From Drechslerella dactyloides (lineage: Eukaryota > Ascomycota > Orbiliomycetes > Orbiliales > Orbiliaceae), in contig JAGTWJ010000002.1 in the NCBI GenBank assembly GCA_020064725.1, forward strand, positions 3,968,001 to 4,032,000: a stretch of 64,000 nt of DNA, written 5' to 3'. The notes below the pieces were generated by a model. It did no database searches, was not told the DNA's origin, and was given only the letters and a program-made list of their open reading frames with translations. Both the position numbers and the translations under genes were made by a program. Positions 49,099 through 60,679 of the stretch are shown piece by piece (within the stretch, counting starts at the first letter, position 1; each line of letters opens with the position of its first letter).

Positions 49099-50067
49099 TT
49101 TGAATGTGTGTTACTGCGGATGCACAGCTGAAGAGCGGCTTTTTGCGATGATGGTGAAGTTGATGATGGGATGGCGATAGGAGTGAAAGCTTTTTTCTGG
49201 TGGGGGAGAAGGAGGAGTAAGAAGAGGGAGGAGGGAGGGAAGGGAAACGGAGCTGGGAGGGTGTTTTGGAGGTATTTAAACGGCAGCCATCACAAGCCAG
49301 CAGATTCAACTGCTCCACTCCACCACACTATTACCACTACTACTTCACACTAATACGCTGTACGGAATACTATATCATGAATGCGGGATGCGTGCTAGCA
49401 GCTTCGACTGCAGCTCCTGCTCCTTGCGGACGGGCTGCTCTTGCCCTCTCGACCAGCTGTCGTGCATGACATCTCGATGGGCTGTGAGGTGTCCGAGCTA
49501 GCCTGCAGCAGTAGGGCACAATAGTCATTATCCGATCGAGTAGCAGACGAGCACATGCTCACATTCCTATGCACCGCGATTGAAAAAATTAATTTTTTCT
49601 CTTGGAGCTGCTCGTTAGTGTGCATTCCATCCCAGGGTCTGGGGCGGGCATGCGATCCAATCACCGTCGACGGCGGAGGCCAGCTTCCCTGTTTTGTCTC
49701 GATGTGTGGATGATAACACGCAAACGTCACAGAACGGCGGCCGCTGACGTCGTCCCGCCGGCGATCGAGGGTCCTTCCCTGGATGCCGATTCCACTTCAC
49801 CGATCTGGATTTCGACTCTTCATCTCTCTTCACGACGTCGTTATTACCATTTTATATTTTATTGTAGCAGCACGAACATGCGATGCGTATAATGTATTAT
49901 CGATAAGGGGCGGGGTTTGCGCAGAGTGCATCATGCATGCTCGATTGATCTAGTGACCTTCCCTCCGCATCCTCGTAACCATTCAAACTAGCTAAATTTA
50001 TAAAACTACATCCAAGCCCGGTCAAGGCATATCTAAGTAAACACTCCCTCCACGTAAGTAGATCGTG
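49099..50067. other. intergenic, YOP1 upstream region
   Basis: Contains the YOP1 promoter and the 3' region of the minus-strand gene that ends at 50068. No gene is seen. Confidence 0.5.
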
Positions 50068-50727
50068 CTACCGCCGGGGCATGAGGGTCCTTCCCTTCCG
50101 GCGCCGTCGTACGACGTCGTCCTCGTGCTCGTCCTCCTCCTCGAGGATCGGAAAGATCCTCTGCCGCGCCGCCAGCCCCGGCGACAGGCTGGACGTCGGG
50201 CTGATGCTCGCGGCCGCCAGCACGTCTATCGCGCCCATACCCAGTCCCGCGCGACCCGCCAGCCACCGGCTGCTGTCGCCGGGGATCGAGAACGACGGCG
50301 TCGATGTAGCAGTAGATCTTACATCCGCGACCTTGGCGCGTGGCGGTGTCTGTTTGTTGGAGACGACACCAGTGCTGGCGAGCGGCCTGCTGTGGCTGGG
50401 AGGGCGCCGGTTGAGGCCCAGGGCGGCGGCGAGCGAGGCGTAGAAGAGGTAGAAGCCGCCGGCGACGCAGATGCCGACGAGCGACGCCGTGCCGAGATAG
50501 ATGTAGAGCACCTGTCCGAGAGTATAATCAGTTGATGTCCGTCAATAGTGGTGTAATATACGTACAGCCAGCTTGCGGGCGAGGAGGACGGGCAGGTTGA
50601 GCAGCGAGACGGCCAGCCGGGCGAGGAGGCCAGCCGAGGCCGTGACCGGGGAGACGGCGAAGAGGACGACGGCGAGGAGGACGCGCAGCGGGGCGAGACA
50701 GACCGCCGCCAGAGCTGCCACTGCCAT
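50068..50727 (-). CDS. small membrane protein, function unknown
   Basis: Two exons, 50727-50566 and 50511-50068, give 201 aa. The first half is hydrophobic, with two to three candidate membrane segments: about 3-28, 30-50 and 58-85 (including LYIYLGTASLVGICVAGGFY). The second half is Ser/Pro-rich and probably cytosolic, with an acidic EEEDEHEDD stretch followed by the very basic VRRRRKGRTLMPRR at the C-terminus. I do not recognise a characterised family; the LYIYLGTAS pattern looks like one I have seen in ascomycete hypothetical proteins. The intron has a GTACGT donor and an ACAG acceptor and is 54 nt. The gene is divergent from the AMPK beta gene, with 485 bp between start codons. Confidence 0.65.
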
Positions 50728-51212
50728 CTTGCTGTGCTGCCGGGTGACGACGATGGTGATGGCGATAGTAGTTTGTATTCAAGTCATCGTGGGAGCTGAG
50801 ATCCGGATGGACGTCCGAAGAAGGGTCGAAGGAAATGGCCGATGTGACGCCGGCGGGGCGGAATGCATGCAGCATTCTCGGGACACATGCACCCGGTCAA
50901 TCACATTCCTTTTCACTGCTATCATTACTCAAAGAGTACATCTGAACAAGTACCCTCGAAGTACTCTCGATCGAGATAGATACGATATCGAGCTGTCACG
51001 AGAGTCTGGAGAGCTCGAGAGTCTGAGGTTGATGCTGGCGGGCTAATTGGCCGCCAAGCCCCGCCAAAGAGCCGCCACCCGGCCGGCTCCTCCAGCTTCA
51101 TCTCCCACGATCCCATCGCGACATCTCATCTCCCCTCTCCCTTCTCCCATCTCGACATCTCGTCGACATCTTACCGTCTCGGGCGTCATCTCGGTCGACA
51201 GCTCTCGCCGCC
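50728..51212. promoter_or_regulatory. divergent promoter region, small membrane protein / AMPK beta
   Basis: Short divergent region of 485 bp. The right part is C/T-rich (CATCTCCCCTCTCCCTTCTCCC, about 51125-51148), as expected for the AMPK beta leader. No defined site is assigned. Confidence 0.45.
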
Positions 51213-52566
51213 ATGGGGAACACGCAGTCGCAGCAGGACGGCCAGGCCGGCAGCGCCAGCTCCAGCGCCAGCTCCAAGGCCCGCGACCACCACCACCATC
51301 ACCACTTCCCCCACTCCTCGGCCTCCACCCATCACCACACCCGCCGCCCGCCCCAGCGCAAGAACAGCCTCTCCGCCACGCCCCTCAAGGCCGCGCCCAC
51401 GACTTCGACGTCACAGGATCACGACCTCCTGCCCCTCACGACCTCCACCCCGACCTCGGGCACCCCCTCCGCCGGAACCACCCCGAGCGTCGTCCCCTCC
51501 GCCCGCGGCACCACCTCCACCGCCTCCTCCATCTCGGCCACCGAGAAGCTCGCCGGCCTGACCATCTCTACAACCCCATCCTCCGACTCCTCCGTCCCCG
51601 TCAGCATCGGCGCCGCCGGCACCTCCGTCCCCAAGATGTCCGTCGCCCAAAGCCCCGCCGCCACCGGCCCCGCTATTATCACTACTACTCCCACCATCGG
51701 CGACGTCCCCGTCGTGCCCGCGCCCTCCCGCCGACGCAACAGCTTTGGCAGCGCCACGACCGTCGACACCGTCGAGCTCGACGAAATGAACATTGACGAC
51801 ACCAAGGCCATCCCCACCACCATCGAATGGTCCGAGGGCGGCAAGAAGGTCTACGTCACCGGCACCTTCTCCGGCTGGAAGAAGAAGTTCAAGCTCACCC
51901 GCTCCGACGGCCACCTCTCCACCGTCGTGCCATTGCCCCCCGGCACCCACCACCTCAAGTTCCTCGTCGACGGCCAGATGCGCACCTCGGACGTCTACCC
52001 GACCGCCGCCGACGCCGCCGGCATCCTCGTCAACTACATCGAGGTCGTCGCCGACGAAATGCCCCCGCTCGAGCGCCAGCTGTCCACCCACAGCGCCATC
52101 GGGGTGCCCGACCTTCCGCAAAACATGCTCAACAGCACCAACAACTCGTTCCTGCAGGCCCAGGTGCCCCCCATCCGTCGCTACACCTCCGTCATCCCGC
52201 CGTTCCTGGAGGACCTCGAGGAAAAGCAGGAGCAGTACGGCCGGAGCGCCGACGCGCACCTGCCCCCGCCGCCGTCTCTGCCCATGATATTGAGCAAGGT
52301 CATCCTGAACGGCGCCAACACGATCCGCGACGACAGCAGCGTCCTGCCCATCCCGAACCATGTCGTGCTGAACCACCTGGCGACCAGCTCGATCCGCAAC
52401 CAGGTGCTGGCCATCAGCGCGACCACAAGATACAAGAAGAAGGTAGCCACCCCACCAGACTCACACATTCCCTTCTGCCATTCATTGAGGCCAAGGCTAA
52501 TATAGTGGTGAAAAACAGTACGTCAGCACCATTCTCTACATGTCGACAAACACGTCGGACGAGTAG
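51213..52566 (+). CDS. GAL83: AMPK/SNF1 kinase beta subunit
   Basis: The beta subunit scaffolds the Snf1/AMPK kinase with its alpha and gamma subunits and sets its location and glycogen response. Two exons, 51213-52442 and 52519-52566, give 425 aa. The N-terminus MGNTQSQ is a consensus N-myristoylation site. A His-rich tract lies at about 26-42, then a long Ser/Thr/Pro-rich linker to about 195. The carbohydrate-binding CBM48 domain is at about 202-278 (VYVTGTFSGWKKKF, PPGTHHLKFLVDGQMRTSD). The C-terminal ASC domain, about 290-425, has SVIPPFLEDL, PIPNHVVLNHLATSSIRNQV and ends RYKKK-YVSTILY across the only intron. The 48-nt last exon is needed to complete the final strand. The long disordered linker is larger than in yeast Sip2. 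Confidence 0.95.
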
Positions 52567-53121
52567 GCGGTACAGACTCGCACACGTACCACCTCAGTCC
52601 GCAATGTAGTTGACCACAAGCGGCAGTGGGCATCATTGAGCGATATGGCGCGATCACGGATCGAGTAACACGCACGTATGAAGGGGAAACTAGCTTTTGT
52701 AGCTTTCAGGTGTACATACATACACATGGTCACGGCAGTATTTTTGTAATCGCGTTTGCAGCAAGCCGGCGTCGCTGGGATGGATGGAATTGGGTATTTT
52801 ACGCACGCGGTTGTGGGATTCCTCAAAGCTAAGTAGCTAGTTTGGAGGGGGAAATGCACACTCGACGCCTGTGCATGCATGCTTGGGGGGCTTTTCTTGA
52901 TTGCGGGGTTTATATATGAGCTACAGGGAGCGAGCGGCTGCTTCGGTGGGGATACAATACGGTCGCTTGCGTGGACACGATAATGAAGTCGTTACTAGCA
53001 TATCTGCGGTCGCCGTTCGGATCTCTGCCGTGATCGTAGTAGTGCATGCAGTGTCTATCGGTAGGAAGCACAGATGTATGATCTCGGGCAGCTGGAGCCG
53101 GGCAGCTGAGCTGCGCCCCGA

Positions 53122-53140
53122 GATGATGATGATGATGATG
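53122..53140. repeat. GAT trinucleotide repeat
   Basis: Six GAT units in a row in non-coding DNA. Confidence 0.85.
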
Positions 53141-53710
53141 TGTGGTGGCTGCGCCGCAGCTTACTGTTATGCTCTACAACGGGCAAACGTCACCGCAGCC
53201 GGCTAACCAGCCAGCTTGGCAGCCGTTGCACATTCGCCCAGAACGTCCCCCTCGCTGAACTTCCCACCTCCCGCCATCATCATCACCATCTCCATCGTGC
53301 AACCTACGACAGTCGAGTTAACGGTCGTCCATCCATTCTTCACTGCTGCCGCTCGTACGTTTCCTGTTGAAAGCCCCCGCCGTACGTTGGTTACCAGCCG
53401 GCCAGAAGCGGGTCCGCCGTTCATGCAGCTGAGAGGGCATTGACTAACGCTATCCCACGCGAAAGAAGCCCAACAACCGGCCACGAAGAAGCCACCGCAC
53501 ACCATTCGAATTCACATTCCAGGGATAGCAACATATCCGCTCAAAGGGCCGCGAGAGTCGCCGGTCGCCACCTGGTCTGTTCCTCCGCACGCTCGCCACG
53601 AGGTTTTTGCAACTTGCCACGTACGGTACAGTCGACGGATCGGTATCGTATCGTATCGCGGCTGGCGGTAGACAGATAATCTGCGTCCCGCCATCTGCCG
53701 ACGTTTGTAC

Positions 53711-53741
53711 GACGACGACGACCACCACCACCACCACCACC
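53711..53741. repeat. GAC/ACC trinucleotide repeat
   Basis: A short GAC run passes directly into about seven ACC units. It lies just upstream of the BAR-gene start, probably in its leader or core promoter. Confidence 0.85.
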
Positions 53742-53789
53742 TATTGATTAATTACGGTTGTACATCGCGGGTTATAGAACACCGGCACG

Positions 53790-54790
53790 ATGAGTTGGGC
53801 AGGTATGGCGATACCCCTCCCCTCCCTCTCCGGACGCATCCGTATCACGATGGTTGGAGGCTGACCGGATTGGGATAACCAGGCTTCAAGAAGACCGTCA
53901 ACCGGGCGACAACGCAGGTGATGATGAAAGCCGGACAAATCGAACGCACCAACGACCGCGAATACGAAGTCGAAGAACGGCGCTTCCGCGTAATGGAAGC
54001 GGCCGCGAACAACCTGCAAAAGGAAGCGAAGGGCTACCTGGACTCCCTGCGCGCAATGACAGCCTCGCAGATGCGCATCGCCGAGACGATCGATGCCTTC
54101 TACGGCGACAGCGGGGCGCGCGACGGCGTCAGCCGCAGCTACAAGCAGGCGGTCGAGGAGCTGGACGTCGAGACCATCAAGGCGCTGGACGGGCCGTACC
54201 GGACGACGGTGCTCGAGCCTATTTCGCGGTTCTGCGCCTACTTTCCCGACATCAACGAGTGTACGACCCCCATTCTCCGTTGTATGAAACAGCGTGTGGG
54301 AATGTGCTGACTGGTGGGCGATGCAGGTATCAAGAAGCGGAACAACAAGCTGCTCGATTACGACGCCCTGAGGAATAAAGTGAAGAAACTCGTCGAGAAG
54401 CCAGATCAGGACCCCACAAAACTACCTCGGGTGCGTTCCACACCCGCAAGCGCATTACAATTTAACATAGAGACAGCTAACATTGTTTATTACACGCAGG
54501 CGGAAAAAGAAGCGCAAATGGCAAAGGAAATCTACGAAGCGCTAAACGAGCAGCTGCAGACGGAACTCCCAAAGCTGATCGAACTGCGCGTACCATACCT
54601 CGACCCCTCCTTCGAAGCGCTCGTCAAGATCCAGCTGCGCTTCTGCGCGGAGGCCTACAGCCGCATGGCGCAGGTGCAGCAGTACCTCGACGCCGACACG
54701 CGGGAGCAGTATGCGGCGGGCCATCTGGATACTCGTGTGGAGCAGGTGTTGCAGGAGATCCGCGACTTGAGTATCGCGGGGGGCGTGTGA
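53790..54790 (+). CDS. hob3: BAR-domain protein, Rvs161/Hob3 type
   Basis: Rvs161/Hob3 (amphiphysin/BIN3-like) is a BAR-only protein that dimerises with a second BAR protein to bend membrane at endocytic sites and supports actin polarity. Four coding exons, 53790-53802, 53883-54260, 54327-54430 and 54500-54790, give 261 aa, close to the 265 aa of yeast Rvs161. Family marks are MSWAGFKKTVNRATTQVMMK, LQKEAKGYLDSLRAMTASQ, FCAYFPDINECIKKRNNKLLDYD and PYLDPSFEALVKIQLRFC. No SH3 domain follows, which separates it from the Rvs167 type. The first coding exon has 13 nt and is needed for the conserved MSWAG start. Confidence 0.95.
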
Positions 54791-55585
54791 GCGTGTTTCT
54801 TTACCCACGGGTTGTACTGTATGGTGGTGGTCAGTCAAATTACTACTCGACTCGGTTCGTGGTGTGGGTTGGGAAGGGGCGGGTATGGAGGAAGGGAGTT
54901 CCTCTGTCCAGTTTTACGGTTTTAGATTTCATGGGGGAGTGGCATGGGGCAGGATAAGGCTATGTAAAGTGCGGCGGTGGTACACTATAGTTTGTCGATG
55001 ACCGGCCGGGTTTGATCACGATGGTATGTTACGTCTCGTTACGTTATGGAAGGTATGGCGCATTGTTGTATTAGCTGTTTAGTTCTGTTCCGATCAATTG
55101 CATGGTGCATTGATGCTTGTCTATCTGCTGGTAGTCTATTGCCGGGGGTATATATATTCTATCGATGATGGATGTTTACGGGTTCATCTTATTTCCCGTG
55201 TCATGTCTCGCACTTGTGTGAATTGTGTGGGGTTTCGTGTCGAAGTTCCGGCTTGTATTCTTCAAGCTGCTACGGCTACTGTTTATTTACAGACTATACA
55301 CCTGTCCTGTGGTATGGATGATGCGGATATAGATATAATGCGACTACACGATATAACGGATTCCACAACCCGCCCGTTCACCGTCAAACGAACAGATAGA
55401 CGGACGCACAGTACATCCTTCCCGATCCGCCCGCAATCCTCGCAATGCAGTAAAACCGTAATCAACGGCTCCAAATGGGTGCGACTGTTGTATAGACGGG
55501 GTGGTAACACAGCGGAGTAACTGACGGCGACGAGCTGACTGAGAGTATTGTACGTGTAGGCGGCGGATGGTGTGTCGTGTCCGCG
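54791..55585. other. convergent 3' region, BAR gene / complex I subunit
   Basis: Two genes end toward each other across about 800 bp. The left part is G/T-rich. No gene is seen. Confidence 0.5.
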
Positions 55586-56225
55586 CTAATGGTCGAACGG
55601 GTGTCGCCAGCCGAGGAGCACGGGGCCGTCCTTCTTCGCTCTGTACATTAACTGTTCGAATGATAATCCGTTAGCATCCTTCCCCTCTCCTTCGAGCCGT
55701 CCGAGTTGTGTATGCGTGCGCACTGGATGGATGAACGGGTGAGTGTATGGTGAAAGACGTACGAAGAACCACATGCTGGCGCCGAGGGCTGTGGCTGTGA
55801 CTTTGTAGAGGGGGCGGACATGCGGCATCTTGAGCGGGTGGCCGCCCGGTGCTGGTCCGTGGCCGCCGGCCATTGCGTCTATATAGATAGATTCCACCGT
55901 CAGCATTGTCCGTCAATTGCGTTTAACACGGCTCCATGAGGGGCGAATGGAGAGATCTGGTGTACCTGGTGCGATTCTGTAGGTGGTGTCGACGATTCGA
56001 TGGGCGGATTGGACGGTGACGTGAAGATTGGATATCGCGTAGTTACGTCGGGAGTAACGGGTGGCGGCGGGAATTGGTTCAAGACGGCGGGTGGCAGCCG
56101 CGGCGGGCAGGTCGGCTAAGCGCTGTTGGCGGAGAGAGCTGAGTCAACGCATTGCCCCGCCACATTTGCGTTTATTTGGTGGACTGGTGGGTTACCTTCC
56201 TTTCCCCACTATCGTCCGTCGCCAT
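55586..56225 (-). CDS. probable mitochondrial complex I small subunit (NDUFB2/AGGG-like)
   Basis: Four coding exons, 56225-56196, 56122-55966, 55878-55763 and 55651-55586, give 122 aa. The mature part has PDAMAGGHGPAPGGHPLK, one membrane segment (TALGASMWFFLMYRAKKDG) and ends GWRHPFDH. This matches what I recall of the small single-span NADH:ubiquinone oxidoreductase subunit of filamentous fungi related to animal NDUFB2. The first 42 residues are rich in Arg and Ala and end RYSRRNYA, a plausible matrix-targeting peptide. However, the first eight residues include three acidic ones (MATDDSGE), which is odd. Exon 1 was chosen because the body frame has no ATG. Its 73-nt intron has a GTAACC donor, a TTGAC branch site and a good pyrimidine tract. 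Start confidence is lower than body confidence. Confidence 0.65.
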
Positions 56226-56392
56226 TGACCGTCACATCGCCGCGCTCGCTGACTGCGTCTCTGACTCTTACCCCTCGAGTATATAATCGACGGTCCGCTG
56301 TTACAATTCGCTCAGTCTGCTCGATATCTCGATTGTGCGAAAAAGTACCCTGCTGCAGCTAGCTAGCTACCTGACTTTCAGGAACGGTCACG

Positions 56393-58054
56393 ATGCTTGA
56401 TATCATTTCTTTCATCACGGTATGTATGAACTGATTGATACTTTTTAGGATACACGTCGATACGGGCGTGTACAGACTGGACTCGATACTGATCGATGGG
56501 ATAGGAACGCGGCGGCGACCCAGAGGCGATTCGCGAGTCGCAGCGACGGAGACACAAGCCCGTCGAGGACGTCGACGCCGTCATCGCGCTCTACAATGTC
56601 TCTCGTGAAGGTATAGACGGACACGGACCCTAACTCACGCATCGGTCGAACCTCTCGCTGACGGTCGATACCAGCAACCCATCGCGTGATGCTACACGGG
56701 ACAAAAATCAATGACATCCAAAGGGAGATCAAGGGCCTGAGAGGCGTACGTCGTCCTAATCCTCTTCTACTGAAAGATCATTCACTGAAGCTCCAACCAG
56801 GACAAAGAGAAGATGGCACCGCTAGTCCAGAAGAAGGCCGAGCTGGACAAGGAGAAGAAGGAGCTCGAGGCCGCCGCCAAAGACGCCGAAGCAGACCTCG
56901 TCCGCAAGCTGCGCACGATCGGAAACCTCGTCCACGACAGCGTCCCCATCAGCGACAACGAAGACAACAACGCCATCCAACGCGACTGGAAGCCCTCCCC
57001 CGACTACGCCGTCGAGCGCAAGGACGACATCCTCTCCCACCACGAGGTCCTCACCCGCCTCGACGGCTACGACCCGGACCGCGGCGCCAAAATCGTCGGC
57101 CACCGCGGCTACTTTCTCAAAACCTGGGGCCTGCTCCTCAACCAGGCGCTCATCAACTACGGCCTCGAATTCCTCCTCAACAAGGGCTACACACCAATCT
57201 CCACCCCGCAGTTCATGGACAAAAAGTACATGGCCAAAACCGCCCAACTGGAGCAATTCGACGAGGAACTCTACAAAGTCGTCGACGGCGACGACGAGAA
57301 ATACCTCATCGCAACCTCCGAACAGCCCATCTCCGCCCTCCACGCCGACGAATGGCTCACCTCCGTCGACGTGCCCAAACGCTACGCGGGCTTCTCCAGC
57401 TGCTACCGCCGCGAAGCCGGCTCCCACGGCAAGGACGCCTGGGGCATCTTCCGCGTCCACCAGTTCGAAAAGATTGAGCAGTTCATAATCTGCGACCCGG
57501 AGAAGTCCTGGGCCATGTTTGACGACATGATCGCCTACAGCGAGGAATTCTACCAGTCGCTCAAGCTGCCCTACCGCGTCGTCGCCATCGTCAGCGGCGC
57601 GCTGAACAACGCCGCGGCGAAAAAGTACGATCTGGAAGCCTGGTTCCCGTTCCAGGGCGAGTACAAGGAGCTGGTCTCCTGCAGCAACTGCACCGATTAC
57701 CAGAGCCGCAGCCTCGAGATCCGCTACGGCGCCAAGACGCAGACGGACACGGTGAAGAAGTACGTGCACTGTCTCAACTCCACGCTGACGGCGACGGAGC
57801 GGACGCTGTGCTGCATTCTGGAAAACTACCAGACCGCTGAGGTGTGTATTCCCCTTCCCCCACAATACGACCTTATGTATCGTGCCTAATGAATTGGATA
57901 GGGCTTCAATGTTCCAGAAGTCCTGAGGAAGTATCTGCCGGGCAATCCGGAGTTCCTGCCGTTCACGAAGGAGCTGCCCAAGGACACGACCAGCGTGAAG
58001 AAGAAGAACCAGCAGCTCAAGGTTGTCGGGAAGGGCAAGGCGCCGGGAAATTAG
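56393..58054 (+). CDS. SES1: cytosolic seryl-tRNA synthetase
   Basis: SerRS charges tRNA-Ser with serine in the cytosol using ATP. Five coding exons, 56393-56419, 56505-56610, 56675-56745, 56801-57841 and 57902-58054, give 465 aa, the usual eukaryotic length. The N-terminal coiled-coil tRNA-binding arm spans about 30-105. The class II catalytic core holds GYTPISTPQFM, LIATSEQPISALHADEW, motif 2 (GFSSCYRREAG), FRVHQFEKIEQF and motif 3 (TLTATERTLCCILENYQ). The Lys-rich tail (KKKNQQLKVVGKGK) is typical of fungal cytosolic enzymes. There is no mitochondrial targeting peptide. The gene is divergent from the complex I subunit with 167 bp between start codons. Confidence 0.97.
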
Positions 58055-58199
58055 CTCGCATAGCATAACTCCGTAGATGCATTATTTCGTTACGTTCTTC
58101 ATCACGGCATCTGTCCGTGTCGTTGATGTTGTAGATACCATTTTCACGTCGCGTTCATCCGGCTGGCAATTCGATTTGCTGGGACCCAATACAACAAAA

Positions 58200-58717
58200 T
58201 CAACACACCTTCGTTTCGTGCATAGATATAGATCCTCGATTACAGCCTATAGCGTGATGCATTCCATAAACTGTTGATAGATTGCTGGGATGTACGATGT
58301 TCAAGTAAGCCACGGAATTGCTCGTCCCTTCTAGATTGCGGAGATCGAGACCTAGCATATTATTAATGAGCTGCTGAGCAAAGTTTGCATGCTGTGTACC
58401 TTGCCTAAATCCGGCACATGTAGCTGCGTTCACAGGCTGATGTATCAGTAACTAAGTACTTACTTAAGAGCCCTTTCTAGCTGAACTATCATGATGATTC
58501 CATGGCATTCTATTATATTCACCAACCGCCGTAAGCTACCGGTATTCAGCTGAGCTGCACGCTCAATAGCAGGGCCTCTCAGAAACATTTCTGTGCGTGG
58601 TGCTGTTCTCAGCTCTCCGGAAGTTTCCTGAAGCGCCTTGTAATTTTGATTGATCTCTCGGCGCAGTCTGGCAGTATATAAATACATCCTGCTCCTAGGA
58701 CAGCCACTCTTCTCCAT
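58200..58717 (-). CDS. orphan two-exon candidate gene
   Basis: Two open frames join in phase across a 59-nt intron with a GTAAGT donor (58463-58405). Exons 58717-58464 and 58404-58200 give 152 aa. The first exon starts MEKSGCPRSRMYLYTARLRR and is rich in Arg, Glu and Leu with likely helices; the second contains ANFAQQLINNMLGLDLRNLE. I recognise no domain. It converges with SES1, ending 145 bp from the SerRS stop, so part of it could instead be SES1 3' untranslated sequence read antisense. Support is only the splice-consistent frame. Confidence 0.35.
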
Positions 58718-60679
58718 CTTCCTTACACTTCACTCACCATCCGATACTACCAACAAATCTACTTCATCCTGGCCTAAGTTGATGATATATATACACCATC
58801 GCCTATAATTTCATACTCATGCTATGACATTCACTACATATATATATACTTTGTTCCGCCGAATATGGATCGTCCTTACAATATATCTATACGGCGACCA
58901 TGATACTCTCTACAGCGAAGATGACAACGCAAGCAAAGGGATGTGCTCCAGGGCGCTAAAATTTAAAAGCAGAATTCGAAAAACATGTCGCAAGGCGCAC
59001 TGCAAACCTAAAACGGAAGGGAGAAGAACCAGTATCAGCAGAAACAACTTCGAAATCCGAAGCCTATGAACAATATATATATACCTCGGTGCTATGAGTC
59101 TCATGAACGCATGCACGGGACTATTATGCGTCATGCTCGTGCGCTGGTGCCTAGTGGCTAAGAGATCCCTTCGATGGTACCCCGCTCGCATAAACCTAAG
59201 ACCACATGTTCACTCGTCACCTTGACAAATTTCACGACTGGCAAGCCATGGCGGTGGTCTCTGTCCCTGGCGTGGGGGGCGTTTGAACATGTCGGTCTAC
59301 TATCTTATCAAATACTATCGACATTCTATGAGACAGGCCCTTCAATCTGCGGCATCGATTGATGGTAAATTCACAGATGCGAACTTTTCACCATAAATGA
59401 ACTGGCTTACTGATTCATCTTGAAGATCATACAAACATGAAGGCACATCATGAATGACTACCGCTATACAACGGGTGATTTCGTAGCCCAAATCTGGTCA
59501 TGTACGAAGACCAGCACTGCTCTGATATCATACATGTGTGTATCTATGCGAACAGGGACATACAGGGCTCCGATGACATCACGGAATGTATCCGCCTACA
59601 TGCCGCCACGAGCCTATGCCCTCGCTGAACAGGCAGCGCGCTATGCACCGGAGCAGGGACGACTTTGCGGTAATCGATGGGATATATATGTATAAATCTA
59701 TTACCGCTACATCTATGTCTTTCAGCACGTCATCATTCAAGAATGGATGTTCCAGAGATGATGAATCACATCCTCAAAGCTGCGTGGTCTCAGCAACTGC
59801 GTCACAACTGTTGAAGTCAAGGTGAACAAGCTGTGCCAGGCATCATTTAAAGAAAACGAATAGCCTGAGTTGAGGCTCTTCTAGTACATCCTAACAAATC
59901 CTGACGGGTTCAAATGTCCTAGGGCTAAGAACAGGTTCGGCAAATCCGATGGATATATATATACTGGTACCCGACCTGACGAAACTACATGTATACATGC
60001 AATTAGGGAGCATATGCATGACATTCAATCTGCCGGCAATCTTCATGGAAATACATTGTCGGCACACTCAAGGCGTCCGCAACAGGTACCATCTTATGAC
60101 CTTCGATCTCCCTTGAGGCTACGTTACGCATAGCGGCATAGACGCTGACCCATGCGAATTCTATCGGCTCGCTACAAAAGATCCCACCCACGGCGATACG
60201 ATCCGCATATGGTCACGCTATGTTGAAACGACACCGCTTATGCAAAATAACTATCTATCGCGCGAAGATTCAACAGCCTCTGATGCCACAGTAATCGACT
60301 GGGAAGATATGATGACCAGGACACAATCGACAGGTACATACCTCACGTATATCCACGACCCATGAGAATCATCATATCCTTCGGTCGAGTCGCCGGCATC
60401 ATGTACACATCTTCACATCCAAGAAACCAAGTGACGACCGATGATTGGTCCAGGTGGAGGACTACATGAAGCAATTACAAATAATAATGCTGCCCAACAT
60501 GTATCGGCTACCGTCATCCGCGCAATCAGCATCTGCTGTAGAAAGCGCTAAACCGACCAATTCATGGTGTGTTATATATATTAGATCTATTGCAGTGGAA
60601 ACTTCATGTATACGCATACTTCAGACGTACAGATGCGACCGACCGGCTGAAATATGGTTTTACATTTACCAATTCCTCT
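58718..60679. other. A+T-richer gene-poor stretch
   Basis: Many TATATATA words and stop codons occur. Short open frames (plus 59174-59362, plus 59450-59695, minus 60003-60191, plus near 60120-60364) have coding-like residue mixes but no recognised domain and no complete gene model. They may be remnants of genes or chance. Confidence 0.4.

Larger units (their letters stand above)
52567..53789. other. intergenic, AMPK beta to BAR gene
   Basis: No gene is seen. Two trinucleotide runs lie here: GAT units at 53122-53140 and GAC then ACC units at about 53711-53741, the latter about 50 bp upstream of the BAR-gene ATG. Confidence 0.5.

Noticed and set aside
51411..52376. 321-codon minus-strand open frame across the AMPK beta gene
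   Set aside because: Antisense shadow; the Gly/Val/Asp-rich product comes from the codon bias of the real gene.
56822..58066. 414-codon minus-strand open frame across SES1
   Set aside because: Antisense shadow of the seryl-tRNA synthetase exons; Val/Leu/Gly-rich without a domain.
59140..59200. Possible tRNA fragment (TGCCTAGTGG then TTCGATGG)
   Set aside because: Spacing is far too short for a tRNA and no acceptor stem is visible.
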